DNA from: Craspedostauros australis
Taxonomy: Eukaryota; Bacillariophyta; Bacillariophyceae; Mastogloiales; Achnanthaceae
Length of the DNA stretch: 64,000 nt
NCBI GenBank assembly: GCA_026770025.1
Contig: JAMXDE010000006.1
Location: forward strand, 744,001 to 808,000
Reading direction: 5' to 3'
The notes beneath the pieces were generated by a model. The model was given only the letters and a program-made list of their open reading frames with translations. It was not told the origin of the DNA and did no database searches. This document shows, one piece after another, positions 54,657 to 63,328 of the stretch. A program made the position numbers and the translations under genes. The stretch's first letter is position 1, and every line of letters starts with the position of its first letter.

Positions 54657-54660
54657 TTAA

Positions 54661-55922
54661 AATCGTCGTTTGTTGCTGTTTTGTCGTCGTTGTCATGGGT
54701 GGTTTGGTTTGTTGGCACACCCTCCTCCATGATGCCGTTTTTGTTCGTGTCGTGGAACGAATTGGGGCTTCACAACAGCACGTGGTCGTACCAAACCCAC
54801 ACGCACACGCAAAACTCGTGCCTATGTTCGCGCTCGTGTTCGTGGTTGTGCCCGTTCTCGGGACGCGAAGCAGATTGCAAGCGCGGTGGGACAGGAGTAG
54901 TCGGAAGAGGATTTTCGCCGCGAAAGACCGCATTGGGCCTCCAAACCAACAGCCCCATCCACAAACCGGGCCTCATTCATTGGTCTTCTTTGGGAGCTAT
55001 GCGGAAATGACACTTTTTCACAGTCATCTCGGGATGTCGCAACCATGTCGTATCAGCATTGGGTTCAGAAACGTGAATGATTTATGCCTTGCTCCGTCTC
55101 AACAGTGTCGACCAATCCGAACAATGTTTATCATCTATGATTGAGTCTAGATTACGCATATGAACGATTTGGTCAACCCGAATCATCATTACCAATAGTT
55201 AATTCGCCAACACAACATGTGTCCGCGAATGTCAATCATCATAATTCCTAGCGAAGAGGGCTTATATCAGTGACTTGAACAAGGCATGCAGCAACAAGAG
55301 AGAGGCACAATTGATACTGGCAACGCCACATGAGTTCGAACACATGACTCGCAAGAAAGTGGAAGCGACTCATCATTTAAACAACTCAGCAAGCGCGCGA
55401 CGGTTTTATGCATAAAGCCCTAGATGCCAACGAGGTGCGAAAATCGATGTAAATGTCATGTTTCGGACCAACGTACTTCAACACAATTTTGTGCGATCGC
55501 TGAAACGGACACAGCTCACATTTTACGAATACAATGAGACCCGACGCAACTTGCGTCAAGCGTCGGTCGATGAGATGAAAGGTTGATCATGTCTTTCTCC
55601 CTGGAGTGTCTGGGTGCTGTTCCCGCCACGGGTTGTCACTCGTTTCGTTGGAGCGGAAGCAGGAAGCGGCACCGAGTTGGCGCTTGGAGTGATCGTTGTC
55701 GTCATTTTGCTCCGTGCCACAAGCCTCCCCATGCGGAGAGACAGACTTTCCGCACCTTCATACATCCACGACACCACCATCGCGCACACCTTCACACAAC
55801 CTGACAGTCATAAACACAATCCAAACTCAATCCAAACTCAATCCAAACTCAATCCAAACTCAACCCACTTGCGCCAAATCGTCAACACCATACTATACTC
55901 GGACCAATCCTCGCACACAGCC
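54661..55922. other. Intergenic region upstream of the ATPase gene
   Basis: No supported gene. Frames at 54605-55144 start inside the element and have no domain. Together with 47144-47592 this was presumably one divergent promoter region of about 1.7 kb before the element inserted. Confidence 0.6.
55818..55861. repeat. 11-bp tandem repeat (AATCCAAACTC)
   Basis: Four exact copies, 62 bp before the chosen start of the ATPase gene, probably in its 5' leader. Confidence 0.9.
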
Positions 55923-58900
55923 ATGGCGACACCGGCGGCGACAATGGCATCACCGGTGCATTCGCCGGTTCCAACCAAGCTTGGAGCAACCACCAAACTC
56001 CCCTCTGCTAAATTCATCCTCAACAATCCACGACGAACCTCGGCATCCTCGAACTCCGTCCGCTTTGCAGATGTCACAGAGTTCATCGACGAGGCTCTCT
56101 CCATCAAACAAGTCTCGTGCCACTCTGGTGTCCTAAAACGCACCAACAGCGCTGCCGGCAGCAGCAACAGCATCACCCCTAGCAAAGATCACGATCACTG
56201 CACGCCAAGGTCAGCAGCACTTCCACCCGCTCGTCAGCATGCTAAGATGGCAACGCCAAGTTCCGCCATGCATCAAACCAGCTCGAGTCCTTCATGTCAT
56301 GCATCAAATGCCTTCCTCGGGAGACAGAAAGAACTGCAGAAACTTCGGGAAGCGCAGCGGGAGCTCATGACGAACAACGGCGGTGCAATTGGGCGCACGT
56401 CAGAAACCGATCTGGCGTTGACACCGGCATCCACATCGGCATCGGCGTCGACATCCAACTTGGCGCAAAAGTCCAGCGCACTTCAATCGCCTTCCAACGC
56501 GGTGGCAAAATCATCTGCGAAATCGCTGCAAGCCTCAGGAGCCGCCCAAGGCACGGAATCAGCCCCTCAGTGCGACGCGGTTGATGCCATGGCCACAGTA
56601 ACAGCATCGAAGGCATCGATCTACCCAGCGGTGCTGGTCTGGGGAATCAGCGGGACGGGCAAATCAATGCTGGTCGATCACTTTTTGGAAACTTCATGTT
56701 GCCAGGGCCGATGTCACGCCACTGACACCGGTGCACGCCACAGCACCAGCAACAACAACAACAACAACAAAACCACCAACCGACAGGACCAGGGCCAAGT
56801 CTGCACCTGCTGTTACATCCTGCGTGGCAAGAACGATGAGTACACAGGCACGAGCGATCTCTTCTCCGCCATCACTCAGGCCATGCGAGACTTCGCGGCT
56901 CAGCTCAAACGCGGGTCCAGCGAGGAATTGGAACGGCTGCGACGACTCGTCCAGGCCGCATTCCCAGCGGACGGATTCGAGACGATCGTCAACGTGTTGC
57001 CGTGCTTGGGCATCCTCTCGACTGAAAGCGACAGCAGCGAGTCGACCGATGGGGAAGTCGAGTCAATCTCGTTGGCCACCGAGCCGTCCGGGAAGACTTC
57101 TCGCAGAGGGATAGCAGCGGAACAACACCAAGAAGCGACAACATCGTTGTCTGCGTCGCTGTCGCATTCCGTATCGACTGACAACGTGTGGAACCAACTC
57201 CAGTACATGTTCCTCAAGTTCATCAAGGTGATCTCCACGCCTGAGCGACCCGTGTACATGTTCCTCGATGACTTGCAATGGTCATCGAACATCAGTCTCG
57301 ATTTACTGGCAAACCTCGTCGACGATGTCGAGCTACAAAACTTCATGCTGCTGGGTGCCATTCGACAAGAAACCAACCCCCACAACGGCGATATTCTAGA
57401 CTTACCTCCGGATGCACCCCTCATGGCGTCGTTCTTGAGCCGGTTTACTGCGAGCGACAAGGATGGCAGCCACGTCGTCGAGGGAGCGGAGTCCAGCGAT
57501 CCGTCACTCGACTCTTCCACGCACAAAGAGCACGAAGGGCACAAACGCTCCCTGCAACAGATCACCATCAACAACCTCTCCCCAACAGAGCTGGATGTGT
57601 GGCTATCGAGCCTGCTGGGACGCACCGACACGCAGCTCCTGTCGAAGAAGCTCTATGCCAAGACGAAAGGCAACATCTTCTTCACCTTCCAGGCGCTCGA
57701 GGAACTCCAGCGCAAGAATTTCCTGGTCTACAGCCGCATCTCCTTCCAGTGGGAATGGAACCTCGGCCAACAAGGCGACGGCACGCCGGCCAATGACAGC
57801 CGCAGTCTACAAGACCATGATCTCCCGATCAGCGATGACATCATCACTGCCATCGATGGGAAGCTCCAGGATCTGCCAAAGCCGCTGCAGCAGGTGCTGT
57901 CCATCGCATCCTACATCCGATCCAACTTCGACATTGCCATCCTGCAGAAGGTGCTGATCAGCGAACAGCAGCACGCGGACGGTGCCATCGACTCGACGGA
58001 CACAGACAGTGGGACCAGTGGCGACGGCACGCCTTCTTTTGCCGACAAGGAGCACCTAGCGAACATCCTGGAGCGAGCAGTGCTCGAGCGTCTGCTCTTG
58101 AACCCCATCGGCGGGACGACGTATCGCTTCGCGCACGATCGCATCCAGCAGGCAGCCCACGAGATGGTGCCGTTCGGTGAGACGCGCGACAAGCTCCGCG
58201 TGCGGATCGGGCATTGTTTGCTGCGAATGTACCGCGAAGCCAAGCATAACGCGACGAAGCGAGATCTTGCGAAGGCAAAGAACAAGAAGGTGAAGAAGCA
58301 GGTGCAGGCAAAGCGACGGAAGAATTCCGACCCGAAGAAATCCAGGGACGGTACATCGTGGTCCTCCAAACCTTCGCGCTCCTCCACCCCCTCTACGAAA
58401 TCGTCGCGGACGAAATCGTACTCCATGCCAGAGGAAGACGATGGTCTACTATTCATCGCGGCTGATCATCTGAACAGCGTCCAGGCCAAGGATCACAAGT
58501 TCTCCGTGACGCTGAATCTACAAGTTGGCGAGAAGGCGCTGCAGATGGCGGCGTTGGCATCCGCAGCCGTTTATTTGCAAAAGGCCTCCAACGCACTGCG
58601 TCGTGTCCGCAACAACTCAACCACCGGTGTTGGCAGGGCGGGTAGTGAGGAAGGTAATGGAACAGGGTCGTCATCTGTGTGGGAGGGCAACCACAGGTAC
58701 GACATCTGTGTTAGAATCTATCGCGCGCGATGCGATGTGGAGCTGTCGCTTGGCCACTTCGAGATCGGGTACAAGTTGGGCAACGAATTGCTAGAAAAGG
58801 CCAAGACGCTGGAAGACAAGCTGCCGACGTACTACGCGATCATGCGGGCGCTGGGCAGGGAGGATCGACACACCGAGGCACTGGAGCTCGGCATGAAGGC

Positions 58901-60566
58901 CTCTTCGCTATTGGGTTCGATGCCCAAGCGATGGTACGGTCTGCACATAGCAAAAGGGATGATGAAGATCAAGTCCTTCATGAAGAGGTGTAGCAATGAT
59001 GAGATCGCGAAACGTCCGATCATGACCGACGCAAAGAAGATATTTGCGATGAAAATCGCTACGGAAACTGGAACGCGGGCGTACATGACGAAGAACATGG
59101 TCGTCTGGCTGCTCAACGCCTGCAAGATGCTCCAAAGGACAATCAAGCACGGCCTCAGCGAAGACTCGGCAGTTGCCTTTGCCGTGTACGGGCTCATCGC
59201 ATCTTCAACCGGTGATCAGCCGATGGCGAACAGATGCGCATGGCTTGCGCACAAGATCGCCGAGAGGACCAACGCCAAGGCCAATGTGGGGAGTGTCTGC
59301 TTGCTGACATCAAACTGGATCACACCATTCTCCCTCCCCTTCACAGAGCAACTCCAGCAATGCAGGCGAGGGTACACATACTCCATGGAGGTGGGCGAAT
59401 TCGAGATGGGCCTTCTCAACTGGCAGGGATGCATCGGCCTCGCATTCATCGCAGGCTTTGAGCTGGACCCGCTGATCAAGGCATCTGAATCCACCCTACA
59501 GCAGTTAAGGACGTACAAAGTTTCAGCAACGAGCGGACAGGCCAATGAAATGCTCGGCATGTTCAAGATGCTCACGGGGGCAGATGAGATCGATTGGGCT
59601 GCCATTGAGGTCGACGCACGACGGGATGTCTCCAGGGAGAACCACGACCCCTCCAAGACCGCCCACATCATGATGTACTTCTATACCAGGCTCGTAGTTA
59701 CCGTGTACTTTCGGAGGTACGCCATCGCAGAGAGCCTGCTCAAGAACTTCTGCCTTGCTGGATCCCACGAATTGTCGTACTTCAAGCTGATCACAGAAGG
59801 GTTCTACTCAGGCCTGATCGCGGCAGCAAGGTACAGGGAGACGGGAAGGAAGGAGCACCTGACCAAACTCCGCAAGATGACACAGTACTTGAACAGCCTT
59901 GGCAAAACCAGAGGAAGGAACTTCCTCCACCAGGTGTTCGTGCTGGAGGCTGAACACACCTCAATCCGAAAACGCGACAAGACCAGTCCCGTCGTTAAGA
60001 ATGCGTACGACATCGCGATAACGCTATCCATCAAATCCTCGTGTCTGCACGAGGCTGGTCTGGCATGTGAATTGGCCGGCGAGCATTACATCCGGTCTAG
60101 TCGTCCAGAGCTCGTCGGCGACTACTTCGTCCGCGCAGTCGAATTATACCAAGAATGGGGCTGCACAAGCAAGGTGGATGACATCAAGGATCGCCGAGGT
60201 GAGTATCTTCGGAATCTGGGCAACGCAAAACGCAGGCAGTTGGTGAATGCACTCAACAGCGTGTCTGGCCACAGTCGGTCGAATGCCGATGGTCAGAGGC
60301 GGTGTATCATCGCAGGATCGGTGACAGATGCATCGTCACGCCGTTCCAAGCTGGATGTGCTCTCTACCTACACTCCGGCCAGGAAGCGCACAGGGACCGG
60401 TGCCGATGCAGGTTTAGACGCAGACGCAGACGCAGAGCACTTGGATTCTGCCGCATCCAAGTTAAACTATGATAGCAGCGACAGGCTGGAGGGGGTGAGC
60501 GAGGAAGGTGGCGACGGCAGCGATCAGGATGACGTTTCTGTGCTGACTGATAATTCGGACAACTAA
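55923..60566 (+). CDS. Large AAA_16/COG3899-type signalling ATPase with TPR-like C-terminus
   Basis: From the ATG at 55923 (ACAGCCATGG) the product is 1547 aa; the open frame extends upstream to 55614 but only through repeat sequence. Residues about 125-230 hold FLGRQKELQKLREA, the entry of an Orc1-like AAA_16 domain. Walker A is GISGTGKS (241-248) and Walker B is VYMFLDDLQW (D449, D450). Then come sensor-like LLGAIRQETN, the winged region (LSPTELDVWLSSLL, KTKGNIFFTFQALEELQ), and YRFAHDRIQQAAHEMVP, the most typical COG3899 segment. A Lys/Ser-rich insert precedes FIAADHLNSVQ and a long helical-repeat region (ASAAVYLQKASNALR onward to about 1440). In bacteria, fungi and diatoms this ATPase often heads histidine kinases, Ser/Thr kinases or guanylate cyclases; none of these output domains is present here. 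The tail is acidic and disordered. It likely acts as an STAND-type switch, ligand unknown. Confidence 0.88.
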   Translation: MATPAATMASPVHSPVPTKLGATTKLPSAKFILNNPRRTSASSNSVRFADVTEFIDEALSIKQVSCHSGVLKRTNSAAGSSNSITPSKDHDHCTPRSAALPPARQHAKMATPSSAMHQTSSSPSCHASNAFLGRQKELQKLREAQRELMTNNGGAIGRTSETDLALTPASTSASASTSNLAQKSSALQSPSNAVAKSSAKSLQASGAAQGTESAPQCDAVDAMATVTASKASIYPAVLVWGISGTGKSMLVDHFLETSCCQGRCHATDTGARHSTSNNNNNNKTTNRQDQGQVCTCCYILRGKNDEYTGTSDLFSAITQAMRDFAAQLKRGSSEELERLRRLVQAAFPADGFETIVNVLPCLGILSTESDSSESTDGEVESISLATEPSGKTSRRGIAAEQHQEATTSLSASLSHSVSTDNVWNQLQYMFLKFIKVISTPERPVYMFLDDLQWSSNISLDLLANLVDDVELQNFMLLGAIRQETNPHNGDILDLPPDAPLMASFLSRFTASDKDGSHVVEGAESSDPSLDSSTHKEHEGHKRSLQQITINNLSPTELDVWLSSLLGRTDTQLLSKKLYAKTKGNIFFTFQALEELQRKNFLVYSRISFQWEWNLGQQGDGTPANDSRSLQDHDLPISDDIITAIDGKLQDLPKPLQQVLSIASYIRSNFDIAILQKVLISEQQHADGAIDSTDTDSGTSGDGTPSFADKEHLANILERAVLERLLLNPIGGTTYRFAHDRIQQAAHEMVPFGETRDKLRVRIGHCLLRMYREAKHNATKRDLAKAKNKKVKKQVQAKRRKNSDPKKSRDGTSWSSKPSRSSTPSTKSSRTKSYSMPEEDDGLLFIAADHLNSVQAKDHKFSVTLNLQVGEKALQMAALASAAVYLQKASNALRRVRNNSTTGVGRAGSEEGNGTGSSSVWEGNHRYDICVRIYRARCDVELSLGHFEIGYKLGNELLEKAKTLEDKLPTYYAIMRALGREDRHTEALELGMKASSLLGSMPKRWYGLHIAKGMMKIKSFMKRCSNDEIAKRPIMTDAKKIFAMKIATETGTRAYMTKNMVVWLLNACKMLQRTIKHGLSEDSAVAFAVYGLIASSTGDQPMANRCAWLAHKIAERTNAKANVGSVCLLTSNWITPFSLPFTEQLQQCRRGYTYSMEVGEFEMGLLNWQGCIGLAFIAGFELDPLIKASESTLQQLRTYKVSATSGQANEMLGMFKMLTGADEIDWAAIEVDARRDVSRENHDPSKTAHIMMYFYTRLVVTVYFRRYAIAESLLKNFCLAGSHELSYFKLITEGFYSGLIAAARYRETGRKEHLTKLRKMTQYLNSLGKTRGRNFLHQVFVLEAEHTSIRKRDKTSPVVKNAYDIAITLSIKSSCLHEAGLACELAGEHYIRSSRPELVGDYFVRAVELYQEWGCTSKVDDIKDRRGEYLRNLGNAKRRQLVNALNSVSGHSRSNADGQRRCIIAGSVTDASSRRSKLDVLSTYTPARKRTGTGADAGLDADADAEHLDSAASKLNYDSSDRLEGVSEEGGDGSDQDDVSVLTDNSDN

Positions 60567-60630
60567 ATTGCAGCATTGGAACAATATGAAAAAAGTACCG
60601 TTCTCTGTTTGCAGAGTACCATCGTGGGTC
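60567..60630. other. 64-bp gap between convergent stop codons
   Basis: The ATPase and LRR genes end tail to tail with 64 bp between stops, so their 3' UTRs almost certainly overlap as antisense pairs. Confidence 0.7.
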
Positions 60631-62472
60631 CTATCGCATCAAATCCGGGTGCTCGAATAGGACAGGACCGTGTAGCAGTGTGAAAATCACATCGGCGGTA
60701 TACGATTTGATTTGAGCTGCCGACAACCACGTCGGGACTTCATTCGCTCTGCTGAGGATGTGTGGCCACAGTGAATGCGGGATTCCAGCGCTGCCGTCAA
60801 CGCTGGCATCAACAGGTTCGCCATCGTCAGTCGCTGCCTTGCTGCTGCTACGGTCGTGGTTGCGGCTGCCATGTTTGTCTTTGTCTTTGGCTTCTGCGTA
60901 GATCCTTCGTCCGCCCAGATTGAGCAAGGTGGAATGGTCAATCCTCTGTTGGATTTCCTTGCGACGCGGGTCTCCATCCATGTTGAGGATGGATACTTCT
61001 TGCAGACGGTAGTTGCTTTGCACGCAGTCGGCGATGGATTCTGCGGCTTTTGTTGAGAAGGGGTTCTGCCCCAACCAGATGGTACGCAATTTGGACAGCT
61101 TGGGCATCAGCCGGAGTATTTTGCGTACACCAAAGTCGGAGATGCGATTTCCGAAGAGATTGATCTCTTCCAGTTGGCTGTCGTCGCCAAAGATGCCCAG
61201 CAGACTCGATACGTAGGTGTCGCTCAGATTGTTTCCGGCAAGCTGTAACACCTCCAACGATCTGTTCACGACTTTCTCGTTGTCTCGTTCATCGGCATCT
61301 TCGTCCCTCTTGCTCTTATCGTCTTTGTTGCTGTCTTGGTTGGGTTGTGCCGCTTTTTTCGCATTGCCTTCTTTCCCCATCTCGCCGGAACCATCTGCGT
61401 CGAGTGATGCTTGCTGCTGGCTGTCCGCTGCGCCGTCGGAGTCGTTCTTCGTTTGGTCTTGCTTCGTGGGTCCATCATTTCCATTCTTTTGCGGTTTCGG
61501 CTCTACCTTCTTGCGTTCGGGACGTTCCAGGTAGCTCAAGTCAAGTTCGTGCAGTTGATCCAGATGCAGCAAGGCCGCCACGGCGGACATGCCTTCGTTG
61601 TGACAGTGGTTGTGACGCAGCGACAGCACTCGGATGCTGGGATGGTACTGCAGGCTGATCAGCAATCTGGCGAGCTGATCATCTTTCAATTTGCAGTTAT
61701 CGAGGATGAAGGATCGCACGGTCGTGTTGATCCGAATGCCAAACGACAACGGAAGGATGGCGTTGGCGTCGATCGTAGATCCCGCTAGAGAGAACGTCGT
61801 GACTGTCGTGTTCTGCGACAGCGCGCGCGAAACTGCGTTGGCGAACTCCATCGTCAAGTGCGTCGAGAGGGACAGGCTGAGGAGGCTGCTGGTGTACTTC
61901 AAGCCGTACGACAGAAGGTAGGCCGTGTTGAGGTTGATGTTGGATTGTAACGCGAAGTGCTGTATCGATGTATTAGACGACGCCGACATCATGCAGGTTG
62001 CGATGAGGTCGTTCACCTCACCGTGGCACTGCGAGATCTGAATGTACTTCCAAAGCCTCCTCGAATGAAACGTCTGAATGAACGCATCGACGACGTCTGT
62101 GTGCACTTGCACGTTGGCAAACGACATTGCGTCGTCCACGATGGCATTCGCACCACTGCTGTTGCCGTTGCTGTTGCTGTTGCTGTTATTAGGAGTAGGA
62201 TTTGTGGGCTCCACCGGCTCCGCTTGCTCACCACGATCCCCATGCGCGCCGATGGACTGAGACTGTGCTCCTGCAACCACCTCCTGCGCGCTGCGCTTCA
62301 AGTGTTCATCTTCACTGGCGCGATCATCTCGCTGCTTGTTTCTGTTCCGCACATCCTCCAGGGTCTGAAGCACCATGTCGTGATCCATGGAGGATCCGGA
62401 GATCTTGCGCGTGTTGCACCCATCCGGTTCGTGGGCGCTGTCTGATTTCCACAGCAACAGTTTCGAATTCAT
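60631..62472 (-). CDS. Leucine-rich-repeat protein (ribonuclease-inhibitor-like) with disordered insert
   Basis: The 613-aa product has LRRs of the RI/NOD type: helical repeats such as NTAYLLSYGLKYTSSLLSLSLS, TTVTTFSLAGSTIDANAILPLSFG, VRSFILDNCKLKDDQLARLL and IRVLSLRHNHCHNEGMSAVAALLHLDQLHELDLS (about residues 185-325), then a Lys/Asp/Gln-rich disordered insert of about 85 residues, then further repeats (LEVLQLAGNNLSDTYVSSLL, LEEINLFGNRISDFGVRKIL, LRTIWLGQNPFSTKAAESIA). The first 120 residues are hydrophilic with a poly-Asn/Ser run. No signal peptide or membrane segment, no NB-ARC, F-box or kinase domain, so it is a cytosolic or nuclear interaction scaffold of unknown partner. Single exon. The neighbouring ATPase is convergent and not co-transcribed. 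Confidence 0.86.
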   Translation of the reverse strand: MNSKLLLWKSDSAHEPDGCNTRKISGSSMDHDMVLQTLEDVRNRNKQRDDRASEDEHLKRSAQEVVAGAQSQSIGAHGDRGEQAEPVEPTNPTPNNSNSNSNGNSSGANAIVDDAMSFANVQVHTDVVDAFIQTFHSRRLWKYIQISQCHGEVNDLIATCMMSASSNTSIQHFALQSNINLNTAYLLSYGLKYTSSLLSLSLSTHLTMEFANAVSRALSQNTTVTTFSLAGSTIDANAILPLSFGIRINTTVRSFILDNCKLKDDQLARLLISLQYHPSIRVLSLRHNHCHNEGMSAVAALLHLDQLHELDLSYLERPERKKVEPKPQKNGNDGPTKQDQTKNDSDGAADSQQQASLDADGSGEMGKEGNAKKAAQPNQDSNKDDKSKRDEDADERDNEKVVNRSLEVLQLAGNNLSDTYVSSLLGIFGDDSQLEEINLFGNRISDFGVRKILRLMPKLSKLRTIWLGQNPFSTKAAESIADCVQSNYRLQEVSILNMDGDPRRKEIQQRIDHSTLLNLGGRRIYAEAKDKDKHGSRNHDRSSSKAATDDGEPVDASVDGSAGIPHSLWPHILSRANEVPTWLSAAQIKSYTADVIFTLLHGPVLFEHPDLMR

Positions 62473-62934
62473 CTCGGCCGTTACACCTGGACTGGCTGTC
62501 CCTCTAGAGTAGAGTATCTATTCTAGGTTTGTGTGTCGTTTCGGGAAACTGCTTTCGGGTTTCAGGAAGTCTCTATTGTTGGATGAAGATGAAGATGGAG
62601 GTGGAGGTGGATGCAGAGGTCATTCAGGTTTCGTCCATCTCTCGAAAGCATGGATGACTGGGAGAACAAGCGCAACGACAAATCATGATACTCCAAATAC
62701 GGTTCCATTTGTGGTAGGCGGATTCGCGAAGTGATATTTGGTGAGACTGTAGCGATAATGGAGGTGGTTGTAAGGGTCATAATTTCATAACCCGTCAGCC
62801 TCGTTCACCCCGATTTCAAGTCACGACCATCAGTCCCGTATCCAAATCTGCCCCCAAGACTAAATCAGTGCCCGTCAATCCATTGATTCCTTCCATGCAT
62901 CACCATTTCTCTGCACGGCCACTTTCGTCGTATC
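62473..62934. other. Intergenic region, 0.46 kb
   Basis: 5' flank of the LRR gene; nothing recognisable apart from a GATGAAGATGGAGGTGGAGG run at 62582-62612. Confidence 0.6.
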
Positions 62935-63112
62935 ACCCCGTTCAGGATTGTCATGTCATCATTTGCGGATTGTTAAGATAAGCATTATGTACATCCTATT
63001 ATATTGTGGAGAGTATAGTATACTTCTCATACCATAGGATGAGTCACTGTGCTCCATTGTATTCTATAATATTATGCTGCATAGTATTCGCAAGTGTTGC
63101 TGTTGCCGTGAA
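62935..63112. mobile_element. Internally deleted relative of the 7-kb TTAA element
   Basis: 62935-63015 matches the left end of the element (ACCCCRTTCAGGAT, TTTGCGGATT, TTAAGATAAGCA, ATCCTATTAT), and 63028-63112 matches 54219-54303 near its right end (CATACCAYAGGATRAG, ATTCGCAAGTGTTGCTGTTG). Two segments 6.5 kb apart in the large element are adjacent here, so this is a deletion derivative. Neither an outer TTAA nor the right TIR is visible, so it is also truncated. Confidence 0.72.
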
Positions 63113-63328
63113 TAATAACAACTCAAGGATTACATTAGAAATGTGCTATAAGGCTTTACCCTCGCCGCTGCAAGCCCCGTAGGGCCGTGTTTTGAGCGAG
63201 CTGTTGTGTGTCGTCTGCTATGAAAGCCCCAACCAAGCCGCCAACGCCCGCCTCTCGGCGTGCATTGACCGCGATCGTCGCCACGCTCTCACCGCCGCGT
63301 GAACGGCGATCATAGAGTTCACCCACTG
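63113..63328. other. 3' flank of the retroelement fragment
   Basis: About 0.2 kb without a frame, probably the 3' untranslated part of the reverse-transcriptase fragment that follows on the minus strand. Confidence 0.4.

Larger units (their letters stand above)
47593..54660. mobile_element. 7.06 kb DNA transposon-like element with 39-bp TIRs and TTAA duplication (piggyBac-like ends)
   Basis: The left end (47597) starts GACCCCATTCAGGATAG and the right end, read inward on the minus strand from 54656, starts GGCCCCATTCAGGATAG; the match continues through ACGTACGTTTTTGCGG to give 39 bp with two mismatches. TTAA stands immediately outside both ends (47593-47596 and 54657-54660). TTAA target duplication is the hallmark of the piggyBac superfamily; the CCCC near the tip also resembles piggyBac tips (CCC). 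Inside are only short overlapping open frames (the longest about 240 codons), none with a recognisable DDE transposase, so the element is decayed, non-autonomous, or encodes something with many introns. It sits in the divergent promoter region between the MGNCQS and ATPase genes. Confidence 0.8.

Noticed and set aside
54605-55144. 179-codon ORF crossing the right edge of the element
   Set aside because: It begins inside the terminal repeat and has no domain; chance frame.
55614-55922. Upstream extension of the ATPase ORF
   Set aside because: Starts with GTG, passes through the 11-bp repeat and lacks similarity; the ATG at 55923 has the better context.
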